Source: Roseiflexus sp. (GTDB lineage: Bacteria > Chloroflexota > Chloroflexia > Chloroflexales > Roseiflexaceae). Taken from it: a DNA stretch of 64,000 bases. Every line of letters begins with the position of its first letter. Position 1 is the stretch's first letter. Below the pieces are notes generated by a model. That model did not search any database. It saw only the letters and a program-made list of their open reading frames with translations, and was not told where the DNA came from. The position numbers and the translations under genes were made by a program. Positions 54,043-62,219 of the stretch are shown one piece after another. The stretch lies in assembly GCA_025062325.1 (NCBI GenBank), contig JANXAL010000071.1:1-64000 (forward strand), given 5' to 3'.

Positions 54043-55297
54043 CGCTTGTCCAGTCAGTCGTCTGGAACAGCAGCAATGTGCGCCAGCTCAGGCGGCTAGC
54101 GTGGCAGAAACGCACCACCATCACAAGCGTCGTCATCGTTCTCGCAACGACAACCGCCACGGCAGCGCCCAGTGCACCGAACAGCGGTGCGAGCGCCAGT
54201 GATGCGGCGATCAAAATGCCGCATCCGATCCAGGCAGCGGTCGCTGGCGTTCCAGGCTGTTCAAGGGCATTGAAGTAGAGCGACAACACCATGCCGGGCG
54301 TACTGAGCGCTGCACCGATGCAAAGCACAAACGCAACCGCCGCCGCCGGGCGAAATGCCTCGCCAAATCCGGCTGGCACAAGCACGAAGGCGCTGCTGCC
54401 AAGCAGCAAGCCCAGCCCAAGCGCACCGGCGAACGCCGAACGCGCTGCAGCAGCGACGCGCAGTGCGACTGACGCGGGATTGTGACCGGCAAGTCGTGGC
54501 AGCAGAACGTTGATGAGCGTATTGGGCAGCATCAGCGCCATGTCTGCAAAGACGACCGCAATGGAATAGATGCCAGTCTGTGCTATCGACGCCGTGCCGC
54601 TGATGATGACCAGGCTGCTGCGCAGAAACAGCAGACCTGCCAGGTTGCCTCGAAATGATTGCAGCGAGTACCGAGCGAATGCCGTGAGAGGCGGTGCGAT
54701 GCACTCAGCGGTTTCCGTGCGGCGCAGAGTTGCTGCGAGCACGATCAGCATGGCGACCTGCACTCCCAGGACGGTCGCTATGACCGACTCGGCACGATCA
54801 ACTCCCGCGACGTACAGGACGGCAAGCGCCAGTACGTACAGGAGTGTGGAAACCGCATTGATAACGTTCGTCAGTCGGATGCGGTTCAAACCGACGCAGA
54901 TCGCGTTGAGCAGCGTTGTCAGGACAAACACTGGCGTCAACAGCGCAACCGAGAGCATCAGTCGCCGGTCCATCAGGGCGTCGACCTGAATGCCCGACAG
55001 CACGAGCGCAACCAGGGCAATGCCGACGGCATACATCAAACCGGCGCGCATCGTCCACAGCGTGTGCTGCGCCGAACGCGCGACAAAATAGATAACGGCG
55101 CTATCTGAGCCGAGCAGGGCAATCCCGCCGATCAACGCTGACCACGAGAGTGCGGCGGCAAGCAATCCTTTGCCCTCAGGACCAAGCAAACGCGCCTGTA
55201 ATACCGCCGAGATCGCCATCAATCCCAACGTCGCCAGTCGCACGGCATAGGTCTCGACGGTCAGGCGTGCAACTCCTGGCTGTGATTGCTGTGTCAC
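53987..55297 (-). CDS. Wzx-type polysaccharide flippase
   Basis: A 436-residue protein with about twelve transmembrane helices, a first helix with RLATLGLMAISAVLQARLLGPEGKGLLAA, and the paired-helix pattern of the MOP/PST (Wzx) flippases. It would move the undecaprenyl-linked repeat unit across the membrane. It lies directly downstream of the Wzc-like gene (9 bases) and overlaps the polymerase. Confidence 0.88.
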   Translation of the reverse strand: MTQQSQPGVARLTVETYAVRLATLGLMAISAVLQARLLGPEGKGLLAAALSWSALIGGIALLGSDSAVIYFVARSAQHTLWTMRAGLMYAVGIALVALVLSGIQVDALMDRRLMLSVALLTPVFVLTTLLNAICVGLNRIRLTNVINAVSTLLYVLALAVLYVAGVDRAESVIATVLGVQVAMLIVLAATLRRTETAECIAPPLTAFARYSLQSFRGNLAGLLFLRSSLVIISGTASIAQTGIYSIAVVFADMALMLPNTLINVLLPRLAGHNPASVALRVAAAARSAFAGALGLGLLLGSSAFVLVPAGFGEAFRPAAAVAFVLCIGAALSTPGMVLSLYFNALEQPGTPATAAWIGCGILIAASLALAPLFGALGAAVAVVVARTMTTLVMVVRFCHASRLSWRTLLLFQTTDWTSGERRIHAIYEQIVRFRRA

Positions 55298-55306
55298 AGG
55301 ATGTCC

Positions 55307-57145
55307 CTACTTTGTCTCAATCTCCCGGTGTGGCGCCGTGCCATTGCGGCGACTGTCCGTCCCGGTTGCCACGGCAGCGTTGACGCTCACCGGATGACCA
55401 TCAATCACGTCTGGCGCAGGCGTGCCATAGGACCCATCCATTGCAGCATCGATTGATGCATTCCGGTCATCCCATATGCTGCGCCCCATCCCGATCACGC
55501 CAGCATCCACGGTATCGACCGTGCCCGGCACGCTGCTCTGGCGGCGGCGTTTGAATAACCGGCTCAACACGCTGCGGCGACGACGCCTCCGCTCACCGCC
55601 GTAGTAGTAGTAGTAATAGTGGTCATACCCGACCTGTTCCCGCGTCACGCGGTTCAACACCACCCCCTGCGGCTCCACCCCCGCCTGCAGCAACTGATCG
55701 CATGCGCGGCGCAACTGACTGGTACGGGTGACGCCAGCCAGCACCACCAGCAGCGTCGCATCGCAGATATGCGCGAGTGGGATTGCATCGGCGACAGCCA
55801 GAATTGGCGGACTGTCGAACACTACGACATCTGCCATGCGCTTCAGTTCATCAATCAGGTCAAGCATCTTTTTGGAACTGACCATGACTGCCGGGTCAGA
55901 GGGAACCGGTCCGCTCGGCAACACAAGCAAATTCTCTACACTGGTGGCGACCATGTGGTTATACAGGCTCTCTGACGGATCGCGCACCAGCGCCGTGGTG
56001 ACGCCGCGCAGATTGGCATGGCGGAAAAACCGGTGCAACGACGGACGTCGCAGGTCGGTGTCTACCAGAATGACGCGTTTACCGGAGCGGGCAATCGCCA
56101 GCGCCAGGTTCGCTGCTGTTGTGCTCTTCCCTTCGCCGGGGCTGCTGCTCGTGACCAGGAGGGTGTGCAGCGGCTTCTCGAACCGCGCAATCTCCAATTT
56201 GACGCGCAACATCTGGTAGGCTTCGGCCACCTGTGAGAAGGGGTCTTTCAGCATGACCAGTTTGTCCGACGGCTCGGCGCCATCGATCCTTCCAATGGCT
56301 GCCAGCATGCCAACATGCGCTGCAGTCGCCACGTCCTCGGCTGAACTGACCCGATCACTCAGGTACTCGATCAGCAGTGCTATGCCGATGGCTAGCAGCA
56401 GACCGGCGACTGCCGCCATTCCGGTGTTCATTGCAATCCGCGGACGCACGGGCGCGTACACGGGCACGGCAGTCTCTACCACATTGACGCTATTGGTCAA
56501 CTGCGCCTCCGCCAGCCGAACCTCTTCCAGGCTGCGCAGCACGGCGGCATAACTGCTGCGGTACTGCACGAGCGCCTCTTCCAAGCGCGCGCGGCGCACC
56601 GGATCATCAACCCCGCGCGGGGATGCAAGTTGCTCCTGGGTTGCATCAATATCCGCCTGGAGTTTGGCGATCTCGCTCGTCAGGCTGCGCTTTGACTCGG
56701 CAAAGCGCTCGGATTGCAGTTCGCGGTTCTGGTCGCTGAAGACCGCCACGATCCGATTGGCAATATCGGCAGCGCGCTGCGGGCTGATGTCTTCAACCGT
56801 CACGACGATCAACTGCGTGTCACGGATAGGGCGGACGCGAACGCGCTCGGCGAGCGCTGATGAGGTGAACGGCAGATTCAGCTCGCGCACCACCTCTTCG
56901 AGCACTGGACGCTTGACCAGCAATTCGGCGTAGGTGCGCGCCAGCCGCTCGGCAGTCAGGACAGCGTTATAGTCCGGTGAAGCGCTGCTCGCTGGCGCCT
57001 GATTGATCAGCAGAGTCGTCGAGGCTTCATAGATCGGCGTCATCCGGTTGCTAACGAGATACGCCGCGCCGCCAGCGAGCGACGTCATCAGCAGCATCAG
57101 CCAGAGCCAGCGCCAGAAGAGGGTCAGATACCGTTGCAGAGTCAT
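55307..57145 (-). CDS. Wzc-like chain-length determinant / tyrosine autokinase
   Basis: A 612-residue reading from the ATG at 57145 (MTLQRYLTLFWRWLW); starts at 57169 and 57205 are possible. A Wzz domain with two membrane helices (about 12-33 and 225-245) flanks an outside coiled region. The cytoplasmic kinase has Walker A SSPGEGKSTTAANLALAIA, Walker A' VILVDTDLRRPSLHRFF, and Walker B VVVFDSPPILAVADA. A tyrosine cluster YDHYYYYYYGG lies near the C terminus, encoded by a triplet microsatellite, followed by an arginine run and a tail of about 80 residues. Such kinases set polymer length, and phosphorylation of the cluster alters polymerase assembly. Confidence 0.93.
   Translation of the reverse strand: MTLQRYLTLFWRWLWLMLLMTSLAGGAAYLVSNRMTPIYEASTTLLINQAPASSASPDYNAVLTAERLARTYAELLVKRPVLEEVVRELNLPFTSSALAERVRVRPIRDTQLIVVTVEDISPQRAADIANRIVAVFSDQNRELQSERFAESKRSLTSEIAKLQADIDATQEQLASPRGVDDPVRRARLEEALVQYRSSYAAVLRSLEEVRLAEAQLTNSVNVVETAVPVYAPVRPRIAMNTGMAAVAGLLLAIGIALLIEYLSDRVSSAEDVATAAHVGMLAAIGRIDGAEPSDKLVMLKDPFSQVAEAYQMLRVKLEIARFEKPLHTLLVTSSSPGEGKSTTAANLALAIARSGKRVILVDTDLRRPSLHRFFRHANLRGVTTALVRDPSESLYNHMVATSVENLLVLPSGPVPSDPAVMVSSKKMLDLIDELKRMADVVVFDSPPILAVADAIPLAHICDATLLVVLAGVTRTSQLRRACDQLLQAGVEPQGVVLNRVTREQVGYDHYYYYYYGGERRRRRRSVLSRLFKRRRQSSVPGTVDTVDAGVIGMGRSIWDDRNASIDAAMDGSYGTPAPDVIDGHPVSVNAAVATGTDSRRNGTAPHREIETK
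55602..55621. repeat. Triplet microsatellite (GTA/TAC) in the tyrosine cluster
   Basis: The plus strand reads GTAGTAGTAGTAGTAATAGT, encoding the run of tyrosines on the minus strand. A change in unit number would alter the tyrosine count without shifting the frame. Confidence 0.8.
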
Positions 57146-57205
57146 GCGATGCTCACTTTGTTGATGCATTTGGCGCATTAGCGCCGCCCGGAAGGTTTCT
57201 CGCAT

Positions 57206-57617
57206 GCAGGCATGATCTGGCAGGCAACGCCGTATCGCTGCGGGCTAAAGCCCTCGCTGAGCACGTGAAAGCCCCCAGGGGGCTTACCTGACCCGAGCAA
57301 GGGCTTCGACCCGGAGCGTCAGGATGCTGTCTGACAATTCATGCCCGGACCCAGGTTCCTCAGAAAGGTTGACGCCAGAGCGCAAAGACGCAGCGATGTG
57401 TCGTATTGATTGCAAGGCTTTGCGCCTTTGCGTCTGTGCGCCAATCTCGTCGAAAAATGCTGTAGATTGACGTAACCGTGTTCGTGCACCGATCCACACA
57501 TCCATATCGAAGAGCGTAGCGGTGCGCTATTGATCGTCATGCTGACTGTAGCACTGTGAGCGTCTGGCAGCGTCTGCCTGTTGGACAATCGCACCTATGC
57601 CGGATGGCATATCTTCG
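57206..57617. repeat. Repeat-bearing intergenic region
   Basis: No gene is visible. The segment 57241-57310 has the hairpin AAGCCCCC-A-GGGGGCTT (57269-57285), a relative of 39052-39068, and begins CGGGCTAAAGCCCT. GCGCAAAGACGCAG (57375) and TTTGCGCCTTTGCGTCTG (57418) are opposing words separated by about 30 bases and could pair. The start of the Wzc-like gene, if at 57205, would take the first few bases. Confidence 0.5.
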
Positions 57618-58091
57618 TCAACGTGCATAGCCAGTCACTGCCAGTCGCTGGAGGGCGCGCGTCGAGAGCGCAATGTCGAACAACGTTTCCCCCGCGAGGA
57701 TGTGTCGAATGGCGTCTGCCAGATCGTCGACGGATGCACAGGCGGACAAATATCCGTTCACACCGATCCGTAGCGCCTCAAGGAGACAGGCAGGATCATC
57801 GATCGTGGTAATGATGGCAACCCGAATGCCGGGCGAAACGCGGAGCGCCCGACGCGCAACTGTCAGACCGTCCAGGTGCACCAGCGGAATGCCGAGCAGC
57901 GCCAGATCGAGGCGCCAGCGTCGCACACACTCTAGTGCCACGCGACCATCATCCGTTTCAGTGATCACCATCACGTGCGGAAGGAGTCCCAACACCGAGC
58001 GGAACAGCAGACGCTCCTGGTCGAGCATGGCGACAAGGGTGCGCACGCAATTCGGCAACCGCGCTCCTGAACAATCCATAGATTTCCTCAC
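57618..58091 (-). CDS. Degenerate receiver-domain protein without DNA-binding domain
   Basis: A 157-residue protein, or 136 from Met 22 (MLDQERLLFRSVL). The fold and spacing follow NarL-type receivers (DGRVALECVRRWRLDLALLGIPLVHLDG, then VAIITTIDD, then GYLSACASVDDLADAIRHI). The phosphoacceptor aspartate expected before IPLV is a glycine, the lysine expected in GYLxK is an alanine, and only one acidic residue remains at the start. There is no helix-turn-helix. It cannot be phosphorylated normally, so it may act by protein contact. A decaying gene is the alternative. Confidence 0.7.
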   Translation of the reverse strand: MRKSMDCSGARLPNCVRTLVAMLDQERLLFRSVLGLLPHVMVITETDDGRVALECVRRWRLDLALLGIPLVHLDGLTVARRALRVSPGIRVAIITTIDDPACLLEALRIGVNGYLSACASVDDLADAIRHILAGETLFDIALSTRALQRLAVTGYAR

Positions 58092-58597
58092 AGCCTGGCG
58101 GTCTCGCTTCTCTCACCGCGAGTGACACGCATTGCTGAAGGCATCCTAACGCATCACCTCAGCAGTGCGCGTCTGCTATGCGGCTATGTGTCGGGTATGT
58201 CGGGTGGCGTATGGAACAAGGCGTGGGGCGAGAAGTGAGATGGGGTTCAGATTGAAGGCGGGAGGGTTGAATTGAAGGCATGGGCGCGCTGCTGGTGCGC
58301 CCATGCGCGTAGCGCCTTTCGCACGTCGAACGCGGGCATGTAAGGGCGTAGCGCTGCCACGCCCACAAGTACGGGCCGGGCTGGCGCTGCCGCCCGCGGG
58401 TACGGTCGAGGCGCAGCGAATATCACACGTGGAACGTGGGATGGTACAGGTTGGGACACGAGATAGGGGCGCCTAGTCTCATAGTGTAGATTCTTTGGCA
58501 AGCCCTTCCGTTGCACCGCCCGTTTCGGGTGTCAAGACACCCCACCTCCCCCTTCTCCCCTGGTGGGAGAAGGGGGTCGGGGGGAGGAGGGGAACCC
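58092..58597. repeat. Intergenic region with an inverted copy of the 40.6-kb hairpin repeat
   Basis: No gene is visible. Bases 58485-58576 carry the family words in reverse orientation (TGTAGATTCTTTGGCA, then CTTCCGTTGCACCGCCCG), ending in the hairpin at 58548-58576 (CCCCCTTCTCCC with GGGAGAAGGGGG). The preceding 58260-58440 holds short repeats such as CGTAGCG and GGGCGTAGCGCTGCCACGCCC. Confidence 0.7.
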
Positions 58598-59278
58598 TTA
58601 TCCCCGCACCAACCCCAGTTCCAGCGCCCGCACCGCCGCCTGCGTGCGGTCCGACACGCCAAGTTTGGCGATGATATGCTCAACGTGTACCTTGACTGTT
58701 CCCGGACTGATGACCAGTTCGCGCGCGATCTCGCGGTTCGTCTTGCCCTGCATCAACAGGCGAAGCACCTGCTGCTCACGCGGCGTCAGCGGTTCGATCG
58801 GCGGCGCTTCCCCGTTGGGTGTCACATTCGCCAGCCGTCGCAGGGTCTGCAGCACCAGATCCGGGTTCAGGAACGCCTCGCCGCGCAACACCTGCCGCAC
58901 TGCGCCGATGATCTCGCGCCGACTTGCGTCCTTTAGCAGATACCCGGCGACGCCCGCGCGCAGCGCTTCCATCAGGGCGTCCGGTCGCGCCTGCACGGTC
59001 ACGATAATAATGCTGATGGCTGGATGCAACGCCTTGATCCGTCGCGTTGCCTCAATACCGTCCATCACCGGCATCTGCAAGTCCATCATGACCAGGTCCA
59101 CCGGATGGCGCGCGACAAAATCGAGCGCGGCAGCGCCGTCGCCTGCCTCGCCGACGACCTCGATGCCCGGTTCGCGCGCTAGCACCGCCGCAAGCCCGGC
59201 GCGCGCCAATTCGTGGTCGTCAACAATCAAGACGCGCGCCAATGGCGATGAACTACGAGCAGACTGGCTGTGCGTCAT
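58598..59278 (-). CDS. NarL/LuxR-family response regulator
   Basis: A 226-residue protein. The receiver has VLIVDDHELARAG (acidic pair at about 20-21), phosphoacceptor D66 in LVMMDLQMPVMDG, and GYLLKDASRREI; the LuxR helix-turn-helix reads LTPREQQVLRLLMQGKTNREI with GTVKVHVEHIIAKLGVSDRTQA. It lies downstream of a soluble kinase gene, with about 95 bases between them that include an ATCCGTG-type element. Targets are not known. Confidence 0.94.
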   Translation of the reverse strand: MTHSQSARSSSPLARVLIVDDHELARAGLAAVLAREPGIEVVGEAGDGAAALDFVARHPVDLVMMDLQMPVMDGIEATRRIKALHPAISIIIVTVQARPDALMEALRAGVAGYLLKDASRREIIGAVRQVLRGEAFLNPDLVLQTLRRLANVTPNGEAPPIEPLTPREQQVLRLLMQGKTNREIARELVISPGTVKVHVEHIIAKLGVSDRTQAAVRALELGLVRG

Positions 59279-59316
59279 GGCGCTGCACCCTTCATACGCA
59301 TGGAGAGAGCGTCATC

Positions 59317-59361
59317 CCGATCCGTGCGAATCCGTCTCAAACCATCCGCATCCGTGTTCTC
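59317..59361. repeat. ATCCGTG-type dispersed element, copy 3
   Basis: GATCCGTGCGAATCCGTCTC, then AAACCATCCGCATCCGTGTTC, between the kinase and response regulator genes; related to 2529-2566 and 44223-44267. Confidence 0.5.
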
Positions 59362-59373
59362 TAACAGCCATAC

Positions 59374-60204
59374 TTACAGGTTCACAAGGATTACGATCCT
59401 CGTCCCGCAACCGGGGCAACTCTGGATGTTGACGGTTCCGCCCAGCAATGCTGCGCGCTCCCGTATGCCCGCCAGACCGAAGCGCTCTGCTGCGATCTTT
59501 TGTGGATCGAACCCGCATCCGTCATCGACGATCTCCAATCGCACCTGCGACCCTTTGCGATCCAACGTCACCTGCACTCGGCAGCGCCCCGCGTGCTGGC
59601 GAATGTTCTGGAGCGCCTCCTGCGCCATACGAAACAGCGCCAGATTGATGTCGTTCGGCAACAGACCAACATCGGCAACCTGGACCGTCACCTGCCATCC
59701 GTCGCGCTGTAGCGCCATCGCTTCGCTGCGGATCGCTTCAGCCAGACGACACTGATCGAGCGCTGCCGGCGGCGCTCCGGCGATCACCCGGCGCACCTCA
59801 TCGGCAGCGCAGCGAGCCAGCTCGATGGCCCGTTCGAGCGCAGCGCGCGTTTCAGGCGACCGCGGGCGATAGAGGCGCGCCAGCGTCTGAAGATGCAAAC
59901 AGGCAGCCGTGATCTGCTGCGCCACGCCATCGTGCAATTCCCGGACCACCCGGCGCTGCTCAGCGTCTCGCGCCTCGGAGACCATGCCGCGTAGAGCGCG
60001 GATCTCCGCTTCGCGCTCGGCGAGGAGGAGTAACAACTGTTCGCGTTCCCTGCGCCATTCTTCGGAAGAGGACCCGGTGCGTGCGATTCGCGCCTGATCG
60101 AAAAGAAGCGATGTGTGTCGCCTGTGTTCAGGAGTGGTGGTTGTGATGTGCTGCGTCATGGTCGTGCTGCGTTGTCGTGCTCGAATAAACCACGCTACGA
60201 TCAT
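59374..60204 (-). CDS. Soluble NarL-type sensor histidine kinase
   Basis: A 276-residue reading; a start at Met 16 (60159) is equally possible and gives 261 residues. There are no membrane helices. A coiled coil (about 48-84) leads to VVRELHDGVAQQITAA with His 91, a DHp helix, and a HATPase domain with MAQEALQNIRQHAGRC (N box), VDDGCGFDPQ, and FGLAGIRERAALLGGTVNIQ. The sensory region is only a short N-terminal stretch, so the input may come from another protein. It pairs with the response regulator downstream. Confidence 0.9.
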   Translation of the reverse strand: MIVAWFIRARQRSTTMTQHITTTTPEHRRHTSLLFDQARIARTGSSSEEWRREREQLLLLLAEREAEIRALRGMVSEARDAEQRRVVRELHDGVAQQITAACLHLQTLARLYRPRSPETRAALERAIELARCAADEVRRVIAGAPPAALDQCRLAEAIRSEAMALQRDGWQVTVQVADVGLLPNDINLALFRMAQEALQNIRQHAGRCRVQVTLDRKGSQVRLEIVDDGCGFDPQKIAAERFGLAGIRERAALLGGTVNIQSCPGCGTRIVILVNL

Positions 60205-60444
60205 ACTTCGCCACTACGGTGCGCATGGTTGCGAAATGTATGCTAAAGATTGTCAAAAACGGATTATCTATGGCAATGCATAGTAGATATGGTCCATACT
60301 ATGCGTATTCGTAACTTGTCATTGAATTGCAAGAATATCGAAGTTTCTATAGGAATATCGATTTCGGTGTAAGATTTCGTATCTTATTTGACGACGTAAC
60401 TGCCACTAGCGGCGAATGGCGCAGAGCGGTATCATGAGCTCCGG
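60205..60444. promoter_or_regulatory. AT-rich divergent control region with inverted and direct repeats
   Basis: This segment is far more AT-rich than its surroundings. It contains an inverted repeat GCATAGTA (60278-60285) / TACTATGC (60297-60304), a direct repeat GAATATCGA (60333-60341 and 60353-60361, 20 bases apart), and AAGAT / ATCTT arms at 60371-60385. These look like operator sites for the divergent kinase and serine hydrolase genes. The binding protein is unknown; the NarL-type regulator next door is one candidate. Confidence 0.5.
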
Positions 60445-60495
60445 GTGAGATACTGCATCGGTGTCACTTTCCCTCTCTGCGCGCGGAGCGTTGTG

Positions 60496-61515
60496 ATGAT
60501 ACCAGAGACACATCCGGTCGATCATCTCTTGCGCCCGTTCGATGGTCAGGTTCCAGGCATCAGCGTCCTGCTGCTCGTCGACGGCAATGCGGACTATGCC
60601 CGGGCGCTCGGTATGGCGGACCTTGAACGAAACGTGGCTATCACGATTGCTACCAACTTTCGTCTGGCATCGTTGACTAAGCAGTTCACTGCGGCGGCTG
60701 TGCTGCGATTGGCGGCACAAGGCGCGCTCTCGCTCAATGACACGATGGCGCGTTTTTTTGAATCAGCGCCTGCTTTCTGGCGCCAGATCACCGTTCACCA
60801 TCTGCTGACCCATACCTCGGGACTGGCAGATTACGAGGAACTGATCCCTCCTGGCACGACCACGCAACTGCGCGATCACGACGTGCTCGACCTGGTACGG
60901 CGCGTTGACGCGGGATACGCTGCGCCCGGCGCGGCGTTCCGCTTCAACAACACCGGCTACTGCCTGCTAGCGCTGATCGTCGAACGCGTCGCCGCGCAAC
61001 CATTTGCCGCATTTCTCCGTGAGCAGGTGTTTCTGCCAGCCGGCATGCATTTCACAGCGGCATATGAAGGCGACGGCAGCGCCATTCCGCGCCGCGCCTC
61101 TGGATACTCGTTCCGCGACGGCGCCTTCGTTCGTGTTGACCATCTGACGAGCGCGACACTGGGGGATAGGGGCGTCTATAGTTCAACAATTGATCTCGAG
61201 CGCTGGGATGCGGCGCTCTCGAATGATACGCTCCTGCCTGAGCATTGGCGCGCAGCCATGTTCACTCCCCACGTCACAGCGCCCTCCGGCGATTCGTATG
61301 GCTATGGCTGGTTCCTGACCAGTATCGCCGGGCAGCGTGCTGCCTATCATACCGGCGAAACTGCTGGCTTCCGCACCGCTATTGTGCGTCTGCTGGACCG
61401 CCGGTGCACGGCGGTTGTCCTGGCGAATCGCAGCGAGGCGGAGACGCTGCCGATTGCGCGGGCGCTGATAGAGACGGTTGTGGGGGACAGCGGTACCATA
61501 CGAGTAAGCAATTGA
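60496..61515 (+). CDS. Serine hydrolase, class C beta-lactamase-like family
   Basis: A 339-residue protein starting at the ATG at 60496 (MIPETHPVDHLL); the frame open from 60445 is less likely. The nucleophile motif SxxK is in ASLTKQFTAAAV, and the second-site motif is FNN in FRFNNTGYCLLA, in place of the usual YxN. The third motif is HTG in AAYHTGETAGFR. This places it with the penicillin-binding-protein-like / beta-lactamase C fold, which includes esterases and D-amino peptidases. No signal peptide is seen, so it is probably cytoplasmic. The substrate is not known. Confidence 0.88.
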   Translation: MIPETHPVDHLLRPFDGQVPGISVLLLVDGNADYARALGMADLERNVAITIATNFRLASLTKQFTAAAVLRLAAQGALSLNDTMARFFESAPAFWRQITVHHLLTHTSGLADYEELIPPGTTTQLRDHDVLDLVRRVDAGYAAPGAAFRFNNTGYCLLALIVERVAAQPFAAFLREQVFLPAGMHFTAAYEGDGSAIPRRASGYSFRDGAFVRVDHLTSATLGDRGVYSSTIDLERWDAALSNDTLLPEHWRAAMFTPHVTAPSGDSYGYGWFLTSIAGQRAAYHTGETAGFRTAIVRLLDRRCTAVVLANRSEAETLPIARALIETVVGDSGTIRVSN

Positions 61516-61548
61516 CGACGCACCCCCACGTCTTCACGTTAACCTGTT

Positions 61549-61571
61549 GGGGCAGGTCTGAGACCTGCCCC
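61549..61571. repeat. Palindrome with GGTCTGAGACC core
   Basis: An inverted repeat with 11-bp arms (GGGGCAGGTCT and AGACCTGCCCC) around a single G, shortly after the serine hydrolase stop. A relative with the same core is at 29995-30013. The words GACCTGCCCCGCCAG and GGAACG recur at 61572-61580 and 61626-61650. It may terminate the serine hydrolase transcript. Confidence 0.65.
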
Positions 61572-61740
61572 GCCAGAGGAACGCCTGGGTGTTAAGGGAC
61601 GCCTTTGCGATACAAGCCCGTTTCTCGTCTTAGACCTGCCCCGCCAGGGGAACGAACGATCAACGATCAAGGCTTCCAGGAGATAGCAGGCAGCGACGGC
61701 ATACGCCCCTTCAGCGACTGACATCGGGCGTCTGCTTGAG

Positions 61741-62212
61741 ATGCTGGTTCGCGAGCAGCGCATTGAGCCGGAAATAACCGGTGGCGTGTCGACCTGGCGT
61801 TTGCTGCCCAGCATACGCTATCGGAAAGTGGATAGACCGCATTCGTGCAAGCATTATGCCCATTTTAGGCGCGTCGGGCGGGTGTGGATGCTGCCATCTA
61901 TCGGATGCGTCGCTCGTCTTTCCTGATGGATCGTACCGGCATCCTGACACTGCTATCTTCTGCATCGAGCCGCCTGACATTGATGAGTCGTGGGAGTGCG
62001 TTCTCAAAGCGGTTCTTGAAATCGTCAGTCCGGGCTACACGGAAAAGGACCTGAGCATCAATCCGGCCTGGCATTTGTCGTAGGGCGTTGAGGTGCTGAT
62101 CGTCGAACCGCGCAAACGATGGGTGCAGCATTTCGGTCATGGTCGTCCGCCCGCCACGCACCAATGGCCCTACACCGCTGAATTGCCCTGCGGCTGCCGG
62201 GTGACAATCTGA
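61741..62212 (+). pseudogene. Uma2 (DUF820)-like endonuclease remnant
   Basis: Frame +1 from 61741 (about EITGGVSTWRLLPSIRYRKV) appears to continue in frame +2 (DRIRASIMPILGASGG, SDASLVFPDGSYRHPDTAIF, LKAVLEIVSPGYTEKDL), which implies a frameshift near 61825. A TAG at 62081-62083 then interrupts the line, after which the same frame resumes as GVEVLIVEPRKRWVQHF to a final TGA at 62210-62212. Uma2 proteins carry the PDxxF and E-I-x-S-P patterns in this order and read LSQG- or LAxG-like at the stop position. A CAG to TAG change would explain it. The assignment rests on motif order. Confidence 0.55.
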
Positions 62213-62219
62213 CACCACC

